A program made the position numbers and the translations under genes. Shown piece after piece: positions 35,210 to 42,994 of a stretch of DNA of 51,016 nucleotides. The stretch comes from Candidatus Omnitrophota bacterium (GTDB taxonomy: Bacteria > Omnitrophota > Gorgyraeia > Gygaellales > Profunditerraquicolaceae): positions 1-51,016 of the forward strand of contig JAOAET010000010.1 in assembly GCA_026416665.1 (NCBI GenBank), read 5' to 3'. The notes beneath the pieces were generated by a model. The model saw only the letters and a program-made list of their open reading frames with translations, was not told where the DNA came from and made no database searches. Each line of letters begins with the position of its first letter. The stretch's first letter is position 1.

Positions 35210-37592
35210 CTTTAGCTAATACCACTCGTTGTTTGGAGACGGTGGCTATCTGCTCTACAAAAGTTTTAAATTGATTATATTCCTGCTGAGTTACAACCTG
35301 TTTTTTGGTTCTAATAACTTGACGAAAAATAAGTTCATTGTTGTTTTTTGTGTAAGAGATAGAAACATCTAACCAAGGATTTTCTTCTTTTATACTCTCA
35401 GGTATGTATTGTATCACAAACCCCTCTGGTAGCTGACAATGTACCTCTATTACTCGTGTATCTAAAGCTAAAAACTTTAAAGGATAGCGCCTTTTTTCTT
35501 TCGCTACCAATGAAGTATCTAAATCAGCCAGTTGCGGCATAATTCGTAAATTTCCTGCTGGAATAAAAAACTCCGGCCCTTCAAAAAAGTAAGTTAATAC
35601 AGGCTGTTTATCTAAATCATTAAGATTTTCTATTTTATAAGAAATTAATCGCGCACCAACAGAAAACTCTTGTGCCTTAGTAGTAAGTTGTTCTTTGACT
35701 ACTTCAGGCAAAGTATATAACAGCCACCAACGCTGAGCTTGTTCATAAAACCCCTTTGTTTCTATACGCCTTTGGACATTTATTCCCTCATTAGCTCTTA
35801 CGGTTACATAAAGACTCTGTAGTAATAAATTACGTTCATAGCTAAACAGTTCAGTCTTAGCGATACGGTATCCTTTTTCTGTAAAAATAAGTACATACCT
35901 ATTCTGATCCGCTGTAGGCAAGTCCCCAAAAGAACAGGTTTCTGCCGTCGGATCCAAGAAGATAAGCTTCCCCTCTATGTCTACTGCGGCGATAGCGTGA
36001 TCAAAAAGCACACAAGGGAAATCTTCTTGCATCTGGTAAGCATCATTGGTAGCAATTAGAACCAAATAAGCTTCTAGTCCTGCTTCCTTTAACATACTAA
36101 CCAAAAGCACTGCTTGGTCTTTACAATCGCCGTATTTATTCTTAAAGATGTCCTCGGCAGTATGTGGCTGGTGTCCTGCCTGTCCGTATTCAACAGCAAC
36201 ATAACGTATTTGTTTTGCACAAAAATTATAAATAACCCGTGCCTTATCCTCTGCTGTGACACAATCAGCAATAAGTTCGGCTACCTTTGATTTGATAGCA
36301 GTATCTGCTTTTATTTTATCCTTTGCTAACTGCCACCACCATTCATAAACCTCTTGCCAATTGGCAAAGGTAGAGAATAAAATCGTGGGATTAATCTCAA
36401 CAGTAGGAGGCATACCTACTTCGGGAATAATCTGAGGAATATTTTTAAACTGCCAACTATAGATTTTTTTATCTTGTTCTTCTAAAATATTTGGTGAAAG
36501 TTGTGCTCCAAAATCATTGTATTGGTTATTAAGTATTTTCATATAAAGCTGTCTATCTTTAGGTAGAATAATTTTAAAGCGCGCATCAATAATAGGGTCG
36601 GTGTCCTGCAAGGGATATGCTAAAACAAGATCTTTTTTATTAAGCAGTTGACTACGTTCTATCCTTAACTTATACTCAATTGTGGAACCAATAGCAACCT
36701 CAGGAAAAGAGATAATAAAAACCCGGGCATTAGAATATAGCGGAAAATTAAGATATTTTGTTACATCGCGGATATGGCGACTACCCACTTCCAACACTGT
36801 CCCATCGGGTTTAATGGTTCGGGCATATTCTAATTTTATTTTTTCGAAAGTAGAGTCATAAGTTGTAGGCATCTCCGCATAATCTTCTTTTCCCCGTTCA
36901 TTAAGGATTTTAATAACATAGTGAACAGTGGTTATCTGACGCCCATCTTTAGTCAACTCAATAGATTCATCACTTAAAAGAATAAGTGCGCCGGCTTGGG
37001 GATAATCTTGTTGACTGGGGGCTTGTTCAATCAAAGCTGCTATAACGGGGTCAAGTTCTTCAATCTGGTGTGGAGAATACTGGCGTTCAATAATATTAAG
37101 TCGCTGTTCTGCCTGGTGGACAAATTGTGTTTGAGTAATATCTTTATAGAGAGAAATGGCTTTTTCAAAAAGATTTAATCTTTCACAAGTAAGCCCAAAA
37201 TAAAAAAGTGCCTGGTCATCTTTTTCTTGCATACGTTCAAATATCTCGTAGGCAGAGGTGTTATCTCCAAGATGATACAAAGATATAGCGCGCATTTTCT
37301 CTGCATCCTTACCTTCAAGCCCAGACAGATACTCTAATGCCTTTTGATAATTCTGGCGCTGATAATATATTCTGGCTAATTCAAGCTGTGCCTTTTGTGG
37401 ATTTTTTCCTGTTAACCGTTGACGTTCTAGTAATTTGACTGCTTGCTGAAATGCCTTCTCAGATAAAGCAAGATATTCTTCTGTCTTCTTTTCCTCTACT
37501 GTGCGCAAATGGTTATTGCAACCAACCAAAAAAATAGCTATACTTAATGAAATAAACCATCTTTTTTGCTTTTTAATCGATAAATATGGCAT
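35184..37592 (-). CDS. lipoprotein with TPR, DUF3857 and transglutaminase-like domains
   Basis: 802 residues. Lipoprotein signal with lipobox LVGC (Cys25). TPR-like helices (about 40-170), DUF3857 domain (about 200-390) and a transglutaminase-like fold (about 430-560). The catalytic triad is visible as Cys490 (YGDCKDQ), His532 (FDHAIAAV) and Asp547 (LDPTAET). A beta-rich C-terminal domain (about 590-780) follows. Proteins of this layout are widespread in Bacteroidetes-like envelopes; substrates are unknown. Its start is 24 bases after the DnaQ-WYL gene ends. The stop lies inside the PilZ-glycosidase gene, so the two are co-translated and could act together at the envelope. Confidence 0.85.
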   Translation of the reverse strand: MPYLSIKKQKRWFISLSIAIFLVGCNNHLRTVEEKKTEEYLALSEKAFQQAVKLLERQRLTGKNPQKAQLELARIYYQRQNYQKALEYLSGLEGKDAEKMRAISLYHLGDNTSAYEIFERMQEKDDQALFYFGLTCERLNLFEKAISLYKDITQTQFVHQAEQRLNIIERQYSPHQIEELDPVIAALIEQAPSQQDYPQAGALILLSDESIELTKDGRQITTVHYVIKILNERGKEDYAEMPTTYDSTFEKIKLEYARTIKPDGTVLEVGSRHIRDVTKYLNFPLYSNARVFIISFPEVAIGSTIEYKLRIERSQLLNKKDLVLAYPLQDTDPIIDARFKIILPKDRQLYMKILNNQYNDFGAQLSPNILEEQDKKIYSWQFKNIPQIIPEVGMPPTVEINPTILFSTFANWQEVYEWWWQLAKDKIKADTAIKSKVAELIADCVTAEDKARVIYNFCAKQIRYVAVEYGQAGHQPHTAEDIFKNKYGDCKDQAVLLVSMLKEAGLEAYLVLIATNDAYQMQEDFPCVLFDHAIAAVDIEGKLIFLDPTAETCSFGDLPTADQNRYVLIFTEKGYRIAKTELFSYERNLLLQSLYVTVRANEGINVQRRIETKGFYEQAQRWWLLYTLPEVVKEQLTTKAQEFSVGARLISYKIENLNDLDKQPVLTYFFEGPEFFIPAGNLRIMPQLADLDTSLVAKEKRRYPLKFLALDTRVIEVHCQLPEGFVIQYIPESIKEENPWLDVSISYTKNNNELIFRQVIRTKKQVVTQQEYNQFKTFVEQIATVSKQRVVLAKDEGKQSKK

Positions 37593-37616
37593 TGTTTACT
37601 CCTTAATTAATAAATA

Positions 37617-38441
37617 TTAACGAGATTGAATATCTAATATATGGTCAATACGAAAAATCCGTTCTTGACCGCGCAATTTACAGAACCCCACCATAAAAAA
37701 ACCGCGCTCATTTTGCTCAATTTTTTTAGGAACCACTTCTCTTATTGAAACATCTGCTTTAGTGCGGGAAAAATATTGTATAGTAATAACTCTATTCTGG
37801 TCAATAGCTTCTTGTATCTCTGCAATTTTTTGTGCTACAAGGTCGTTTAACAGGTTACGCGGTAAAGAGAATAAACTCACCAGCTGATTAAACTGGTTAA
37901 TACCCTTTTCTGTAAGCATCTTCCAGAATATGTTAAATATTTTCCTAGTTAACACTACATCTGACATTGCTCTATGCTTTTGCTCCTCCTTTATTCCTAA
38001 ATAAGCCGCTACATTTGCCAGTGAATAGCTAGGAAGCTGTGGTAATAATTTTCGCGCCATAGTCAAGATATCTATTAAAGCAATATTTGATGGAAAAATA
38101 CCTCCTATTGACTCTAATTCTGCCTCAAGAAACATAATATCAAATGGCAAATTATAAGCACACAGACAACTATCTCTTACAAAATCAATGAAAGCTGGTA
38201 TAACCTCTTTACATGAAGGAGCATCAACAAGCATATCCTGACTAATGTGGTTGATAGAAACCGCTTTATTGATTATTCCTGCACCAGGATTTATCAAGGA
38301 AGAGAACTCCTTTATGGGACTATCTCCTTGAAATCGCTGAGCAGCAATCTCAATAATGTGGTCGCCTTGCCGTGGACTAAGCCCGGTTGTCTCCGTATCA
38401 AAAATAGTAAATTCAACCTCTGATATTTCTCTATTATTCAT
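37617..38441 (-). CDS. DEDDh exonuclease (DnaQ-like) fused to a WYL-like domain
   Basis: 274 residues. The N-terminal exonuclease has Asp15 and Glu17 (FDTETTG), Asp101 (NLPFDIMFLEAEL), His156 and Asp161 (HRAMSDVVLT), i.e. all DEDDh residues. The linker at about 170-212 is helical. The C-terminal part (about 215-274) contains VITIQYFSRTKAD, EVVPKKIEQNERGFFMVGFC and ERIFRIDHILDIQ, with the strand pattern of a WYL domain, which elsewhere binds nucleic acid or ligand. The fusion suggests a repair or processing nuclease rather than polymerase III epsilon. It overlaps the DUF2156 gene by eight bases. Confidence 0.8.
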   Translation of the reverse strand: MNNREISEVEFTIFDTETTGLSPRQGDHIIEIAAQRFQGDSPIKEFSSLINPGAGIINKAVSINHISQDMLVDAPSCKEVIPAFIDFVRDSCLCAYNLPFDIMFLEAELESIGGIFPSNIALIDILTMARKLLPQLPSYSLANVAAYLGIKEEQKHRAMSDVVLTRKIFNIFWKMLTEKGINQFNQLVSLFSLPRNLLNDLVAQKIAEIQEAIDQNRVITIQYFSRTKADVSIREVVPKKIEQNERGFFMVGFCKLRGQERIFRIDHILDIQSR

Positions 38442-39336
38442 TCTGTAAAGCTACGGTAAAAGAAGAAAGAAGTTTTGTAGGATGATAAGATAATTTTACT
38501 CTTTTTATATTCTCTAATCCTGAATCATCCATACAGTTTATCCACTGAAAAGAGACTAATTCTTGACAGAATTTCTGAAAAATAAAATTTGTGATACCCT
38601 TTAAAGAATTATCGGCTATCTCAAAAAAAATACAAAAAGTATCATCTGATAAAGGATAGCCAAAACTACAGGCACAAATTTTCTCATCTATTTTAACAAC
38701 TCTTCCCAGAACCGGTAATGCTTCCAATTTATTAAGAAGCAAAGAAAACATTCTTTTTGAATCTTGAAGCAAACCTTGATAAATATTACTGCGGTAAACA
38801 GAAAGCCTCTGTTGACTCCACTGTTCATAAAGCCAAAGACAGGCTTTTTTATCTTTCGGTTCAAACTCTTTATAAACGGCGTTATAATGCTTGGTGAAAT
38901 AGTTTACATTGGCCCGTTTATGTTTAAATTTACCACCTCTTAAAGAAGCAAGCTCCCAACGATTATAAACATACTCATCAAATGCCTTACGACAACAATA
39001 TCCAATATCTTCAAAGAAAGGGACATCTTCAGCCAAAACATTCTCAATGCGACAGATTTGTTTATTTTGGTTATACTTAAGCATAATATCAAAGGCAATT
39101 TTTACTGCTTTTTTATTCAAGCTTTTACCCAGTGGTGGAAGATAAAGGAAAATACCTGTTTTGTCTTTAAGAAATATATAGAGGTGTTGATCAATAACCT
39201 GCCATAAAACTTTATAGAGCGCCAAGGACACATATATGGGAACGAAATTATAAGTGGATAAAAAAGTTTCTTTTCTAGAACAAAGGTATTTATCAATTAT
39301 AGAAATGTCTGACAAAAGTAAAGGCTTTAATTGCAT
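38434..39336 (-). CDS. DUF2156 domain protein (lysyl-phosphatidylglycerol synthase C-terminal-like)
   Basis: 300-residue protein of the DUF2156 (COG4866) group, with a tandem GNAT-like fold. The signature Y-x-Y near LASLRGGKFKHKRANVNYF (residues about 130-150) is typical; this fold in MprF transfers lysine to lipid, but cytosolic stand-alone members have no known substrate. No transmembrane segments. It ends eight bases inside the start of the DnaQ-WYL gene. Confidence 0.78.
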   Translation of the reverse strand: MQLKPLLLSDISIIDKYLCSRKETFLSTYNFVPIYVSLALYKVLWQVIDQHLYIFLKDKTGIFLYLPPLGKSLNKKAVKIAFDIMLKYNQNKQICRIENVLAEDVPFFEDIGYCCRKAFDEYVYNRWELASLRGGKFKHKRANVNYFTKHYNAVYKEFEPKDKKACLWLYEQWSQQRLSVYRSNIYQGLLQDSKRMFSLLLNKLEALPVLGRVVKIDEKICACSFGYPLSDDTFCIFFEIADNSLKGITNFIFQKFCQELVSFQWINCMDDSGLENIKRVKLSYHPTKLLSSFTVALQNE

Positions 39337-39339
39337 CGG

Positions 39340-39801
39340 TTAAAATATTATCTCCCCGATTACCTTAACATTGGGATAATCTTGAACAACCTGAGGATTA
39401 CGACGAATAATTTCTTTGAGTAATCGGGTGTTTAAATAGTGTAAAAGTTGGCGGGAAAATGCCTCAAACTCTAAACGCCCTCCGAACTGTTGAACAAAAA
39501 GACATTGTGGGTCCACTGCCAGAAAAACCTTATTATCTTTTCCAAGCAGAACAAATGGATAGAGTTGACAATCAAAGGGACGCTGTTTATAAATACGACA
39601 CTGATTTGTGGTCGTATCTAGGAATTCGCAATAATACTCCGTGGTCTGGTTGGGCAATAAAATAATATTAATTTTTTGCAAAACAGGTACTTCTTCCTGT
39701 AAAAGACGTGGTATCCAAACTGACTGTGGTTGACTAAAACGGCAACAACCTTTGCAGGCAAGGCAAAACTCTTCTGGGATACCTTGAATAATTAACTCCA
39801 T
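39340..39801 (-). CDS. YkgJ-family CxxCxxCC cysteine cluster protein
   Basis: 153-residue protein of the YkgJ/UPF0153 family, thought to bind zinc or iron. The cluster motif CLACKGCC is near the N-terminus, followed by YYCEFLD, QCRIYKQRPFDCQLYPF with two more cysteines, and DPQC. Function unknown. It abuts the tRNA-binding gene (next base) and is followed after three bases by DUF2156, in the same operon. Confidence 0.88.
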   Translation of the reverse strand: MELIIQGIPEEFCLACKGCCRFSQPQSVWIPRLLQEEVPVLQKINIILLPNQTTEYYCEFLDTTTNQCRIYKQRPFDCQLYPFVLLGKDNKVFLAVDPQCLFVQQFGGRLEFEAFSRQLLHYLNTRLLKEIIRRNPQVVQDYPNVKVIGEIIF

Positions 39802-40122
39802 TTATTTGACCTTGCTGCCTAAGGCAACTTGCCGATCAGGCGCTATTAAAGAAATACCTTTCTCATCACTGGTTGCAAGGAGCATACCTTGGCTTTCTAC
39901 ACCACGCAAAATAGCTGGCTCTAAATTATCTACTATTACTATTTGTCTTCCTAAAAGTGACTCTTTAGAATAACTATTTTTTATACCCGCTACAATCTGT
40001 TTTATCTGCCCTCCACAGTCAATAGTAAGCACATATAGCCTATCGGCCTGCGGATGATCTTTGACATCAATGATTTTTGCTACTTTAAGTTCAAGTTTTT
40101 TAAAGTCTTCTATGGTAACCAT
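39802..40122 (-). CDS. stand-alone tRNA-binding domain protein (MetG C-terminal / Arc1p-like)
   Basis: 106-residue OB-fold module like the C-terminal tRNA-binding domain of methionyl-tRNA synthetase and CsaA. Characteristic blocks are FKKLELKVAKIIDVKDHPQADRL, GIKNSYSKESLLGRQIVIVDNL and LRGVESQGMLLATSD. Some bacteria encode the MetG beta part separately, so this may serve an alpha-type MetRS encoded elsewhere (inference), but a general tRNA-binding or chaperone role cannot be excluded. First gene of the unit running to YkgJ and DUF2156. Confidence 0.85.
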   Translation of the reverse strand: MVTIEDFKKLELKVAKIIDVKDHPQADRLYVLTIDCGGQIKQIVAGIKNSYSKESLLGRQIVIVDNLEPAILRGVESQGMLLATSDEKGISLIAPDRQVALGSKVK

Positions 40123-40183
40123 AACTTTTTCCTTTTAAAATAATTATCTGGAAATATGGCGCTGCCCTATTCTTTAATAAATT

Positions 40184-41128
40184 TCACTCGCCATTGCGAC
40201 GTCTGTCTTTAACATAAACACTGCCACCTAAACTCTTTGCGTAATGTTTTAGCTCTGCGGCAATTTGACTAAGTTGAGCTACGTGAGAAAAAGTGCGAAA
40301 TTCGTTGGTAATAACTGCTATAGAAATTCCTAATAAAGGAATTTGGGATAACTCTCCTTTTCTATTTCTCGCAATAAGATAACCGCGAGCCAAATCTTCT
40401 GAAGATAAAAAGTTCTCTTTTCCTTTTTCGAACTCTTTAATTATTTCTTTAGCAATATCTTCCCAGCGGTCAATAGAAGTAATAAAAATAAAATCGTCTC
40501 CGCCAATATGTCCTAAAAAATCATCTGCTTCACCATATTTTTTAAGAGCATTCATAATGGTCTGGGCGGTAAAGCAAATTATCTCATCACCTTTTTCAAA
40601 ACCGTATCTATCATTAAATTCTTTAAACTTATTTAAATCACAATAACCCACAGCAAAAAGCACCTGTGCTTTAAGGCGTAGTTCTAATTCCTTGGTTAAC
40701 GAAATATTTCCCGGTAGTTTTGTTAGTGGATTGGCATCTAAATCGCGCGTCATACGAACAAAAGATGCTTTAACGCGTGCCAAAAACTCTGCTGGCTCAA
40801 AAGGCTTTTCAACGTAATCATCTGCCCCTGCGTAGATACCTTTAATTTTATTGATAGGGTCTTTAGATTCTATAATTAATATTATACTTATGTGGCGTAA
40901 ATTAAACTTTGAACGGATATATTTGGCTATCTCTATACCACGAACATTTGGTGCATCAAAATCGCAGACTACCAGATTAAACATCTGCTGTTCAAGTAAT
41001 TCCAATCCTTCTTTTTGAATTCCACAGGCAATTACCGCATATCCTTCACCTGTTAATAATGCAGTAAGAAGTTCCCTGGTTTGGTCGTCGTGAATTATTA
41101 TAAGGATATTTCCTTCGTTAAAAATCAT
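40184..41128 (-). CDS. response regulator with GGDEF-like output domain (GGDDF)
   Basis: 314 residues: a receiver (about 5-120; phosphoacceptor Asp56 in VVCDFDAPN, Lys108 in VEKPF) and a GGDEF-type domain (about 130-305). The signature is GHIGGDDF (207-213) instead of GGDEF; the fourth position, normally Glu, is Asp. The RxxD feedback site five residues before it is EADD, so product inhibition is lost. Metal Asp164 (GYCDLNKF) is present. Cyclase activity is uncertain; a nucleotide-receptor role is possible. It lies seven bases after the CheC-like gene, so the phosphatase may act on this receiver (inference). Confidence 0.85.
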   Translation of the reverse strand: MIFNEGNILIIIHDDQTRELLTALLTGEGYAVIACGIQKEGLELLEQQMFNLVVCDFDAPNVRGIEIAKYIRSKFNLRHISIILIIESKDPINKIKGIYAGADDYVEKPFEPAEFLARVKASFVRMTRDLDANPLTKLPGNISLTKELELRLKAQVLFAVGYCDLNKFKEFNDRYGFEKGDEIICFTAQTIMNALKKYGEADDFLGHIGGDDFIFITSIDRWEDIAKEIIKEFEKGKENFLSSEDLARGYLIARNRKGELSQIPLLGISIAVITNEFRTFSHVAQLSQIAAELKHYAKSLGGSVYVKDRRRNGE

Positions 41129-41135
41129 AGTATTG

Positions 41136-41744
41136 TTATTTTAAACTTTCTAATATTTTTTTACAAGCGTCCTTAACCCGTTCCATAGCCACACTATCTA
41201 GGACTAAATAAAAAGTACCAGTGATGCGTTCTTCTGGTTCCATAAAAACTGCCTCAGCAAGCAGAATATGCTTTTCTGTTTGATACGGCGCCACTACTAA
41301 AGAAAGGGCCTGTTGAATAGAACCACTAACCAATGTAGGAATAGAGGGAATAACAACGGTTTTAAGAATCATACTAAGCGCTCCAGCATAAGAAGAGATA
41401 ATAACATTTCCTATTTCTTTTATTATAGAAAAACCCATCTCAGTAAAAACACTTCCTTTTTTATCCGGCATAGTGCAGCGATAACACATATCAATTAACT
41501 TAAAGGCACTTTTTTCTTCCATTATAAAAAGAATCTCACCTTTTAATCCACTTAAGATATTAGATGAAACACTAATCACAATCTGGTCAGTGGCAATACG
41601 GCTCAAAACCTCTTGGGAATTTACAATATCCAATGCCGGCATTTCCATGGTGATTTTCTTACCAAGAATCTCGGAAAGCGCTATACTACCGTGGCCTGCG
41701 GAAATACTGGAAACTTCTCGCAGGATATCCATTTCGTCCTTCAT
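41136..41744 (-). CDS. CheC/CheX-type phosphatase with one intact and one altered active site
   Basis: 202 residues. The family signature [D/S]xxxExxN-x22-P occurs twice. Site 1 is Asp6-Glu10-Ser13-Pro36, with Asn replaced by Ser. Site 2 is Ser107-Glu110-Asn113-Pro136, fully intact ([17 protein letters not shown]). Members dephosphorylate CheY-like receivers or act in FliY-type roles. Both halves have the pseudo-two-fold CheC pattern with the long helices. It is first in the cluster with the GGDEF response regulator; no other chemotaxis or flagellar gene is in the window. A ribosome site (AAAAGGGG) precedes the ATG. Confidence 0.8.
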   Translation of the reverse strand: MKDEMDILREVSSISAGHGSIALSEILGKKITMEMPALDIVNSQEVLSRIATDQIVISVSSNILSGLKGEILFIMEEKSAFKLIDMCYRCTMPDKKGSVFTEMGFSIIKEIGNVIISSYAGALSMILKTVVIPSIPTLVSGSIQQALSLVVAPYQTEKHILLAEAVFMEPEERITGTFYLVLDSVAMERVKDACKKILESLK

Positions 41745-42130
41745 AGAACACCCCTTTTCTAGAAAAAAACTATTTTTATACTTTTTCTATTAACCTATCA
41801 CAGATTAGCCAGAAACGCAATGATTTTTAGAAAACAAATAATGGTGTAAAATATACACATACTTACAAGCACCCAAATACACAAGTTCTCTTCTGCTGTG
41901 CACAAAAACTTTATACATAAAATAAGTGGTTAATTTTTCTGGTAGCCACTGACCAAATAAAGCAACTAAGGTAAGTCCATTCAATTATATTTTGTATCAT
42001 TCTTTCTTGCTTAAGGTGGAAATTAAACTTGAGAGGATGCTTCATACCTAAGAAATCTGGGTAGGCAATTTCTCTCGGAACCAAAATTCCGTTTTACTTA
42101 TAAACTGTTTTGGCTAGATACTTCAAAAAC
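41745..42130. other. 386-base gap, no gene recognised
   Basis: AT-rich, no convincing open frame on either strand. It contains one hairpin (41925-41950) in terminator position for the tRNA-Asp transcript. A short GTGTA...TACAC inverted repeat lies near 41844-41858. No structured RNA family recognised. Confidence 0.5.
41925..41950 (-). terminator. possible terminator after tRNA-Asp
   Basis: Minus strand: stem AGTGGCTA / TAACCACT with one G.U pair and a 10-base loop, followed by TATTTTATG. T-tract is weak. Confidence 0.3.
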
Positions 42131-42209
42131 TGGCGGGGTCGACGAGATTTGAACTCGCGATCTTCGCCGTGACAGGGCGACGTGTTAAACCAGGCTACAC
42201 CACGACCCC
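42131..42209 (-). tRNA. tRNA-Asp (anticodon GTC)
   Basis: Acceptor stem GGGGTCG / CGACCCC, anticodon loop CTGTCAC flanked by GCC/GGC stems, T-loop TTCAAAT, and CCA encoded (42133-42131). Length 79 with CCA. Confidence 0.93.
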
Positions 42210-42248
42210 ACATTGTGGGATAGAGAAATAATTGTATGTTACTTTTAT

Positions 42249-42353
42249 TTATTTGGCAATAAATTTTTGCGCCTTAGCGCAATCCTTCCTAACCGCACTC
42301 GTCTTAAAGCGCTCACCTATAATTTTTAATTATTTATTAATTATGCCAAATAA
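42249..42353. repeat. 10-bp inverted repeat bracketing the inter-tRNA gap
   Basis: TTATTTGGCA (42249-42258) and TGCCAAATAA (42344-42353) are perfect inverted copies 85 bases apart. Between them is a second perfect hairpin, TTGCGC / GCGCAA with loop CTTA (42267-42282). Could be a structured RNA, a small mobile element remnant or chance; no target-site duplication is seen. Confidence 0.4.
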
Positions 42354-42367
42354 TCGATACCTAAACT

Positions 42368-42444
42368 TGGTGGGCGCTAGAGGACTTGAACCCCTGACCT
42401 AGTGAATGTAAGTCACTCGCTCTAACCAGCTGAGCTAAGCGCCC
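42368..42444 (-). tRNA. tRNA-Val (anticodon TAC)
   Basis: Acceptor stem GGGCGCT / AGCGCCC, anticodon loop CTTACAT flanked by the AGTGA / TCACT stem, T-loop TTCAAGT, and CCA encoded (42370-42368). Length 77. Confidence 0.93.
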
Positions 42445-42519
42445 AAAAAAATTTACCTTTTTATTATTTATAACTGCTATATATTTATTACCAGATTTGC
42501 TCTGTTTAATCAACTAATT

Positions 42520-42972
42520 TTAAGCTAACTTACCCAGCATTCCTAAACTAAACGCCATTACAAACAAAGCCACTGTCTCAATTATACCTAAAACTATTAT
42601 ATAATTACCAAAACCTTTACCTGTCTCACCCAACGCATCACAGGCAACCGCTGCCGCCTTTCCTTGAAACAGTGCAGACAACCCCATAGCAACCCCACAG
42701 AAAATACCTACTCCCCAAAGGAATTGTCCCTTATTGACTACTTCTATCATCTTATTCATCACAATCATTCCATAGATGGTCTGAGTAAGTGGCGCACCCA
42801 CAAAAGAAACCAAAAGAAAGGGCGCTACTTTATTTTGACTAAATGCCTTTTTCCAAGCTCCAACCGCAGCCATCCCCGCAACACCTGCGCCCCAAGCAGA
42901 GCCCATTGCAGAAAAAGCCAATACTGCTGCTACACCTAAATCTTTTAACTGAGTAATTGTTGTTGTCTCCAT
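42520..42972 (-). CDS. ntpK: V-type ATPase subunit K (rotor ring, Na+-type)
   Basis: 150-residue four-helix (double-hairpin) membrane rotor subunit. The conserved glutamate for ion transport is Glu132 (GIIETVALFV). Residues Thr63, Gln64 and Gln103 (APLTQTIYG and ALFQGKAAA), with Glu132, correspond to Na+-binding Thr64, Gln65, Gln110 and Glu139 of the Enterococcus hirae NtpK. The fifth ligand, Leu61 in E. hirae, aligns with Ala60. This suggests Na+ coupling. Last gene of the V-ATPase operon; 22 bases after subunit I. Confidence 0.93.
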   Translation of the reverse strand: METTTITQLKDLGVAAVLAFSAMGSAWGAGVAGMAAVGAWKKAFSQNKVAPFLLVSFVGAPLTQTIYGMIVMNKMIEVVNKGQFLWGVGIFCGVAMGLSALFQGKAAAVACDALGETGKGFGNYIIVLGIIETVALFVMAFSLGMLGKLA

Positions 42973-42994
42973 CTTCGTCTCCTTCTCTTATCTT

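Noticed and set aside
40184-41128. Alternative genetic code (TGA as an amino acid) because of the endonuclease stop
   Set aside because: Subunit D and UPF0280 end naturally at TGA in tightly packed operons, so TGA is a normal stop here.
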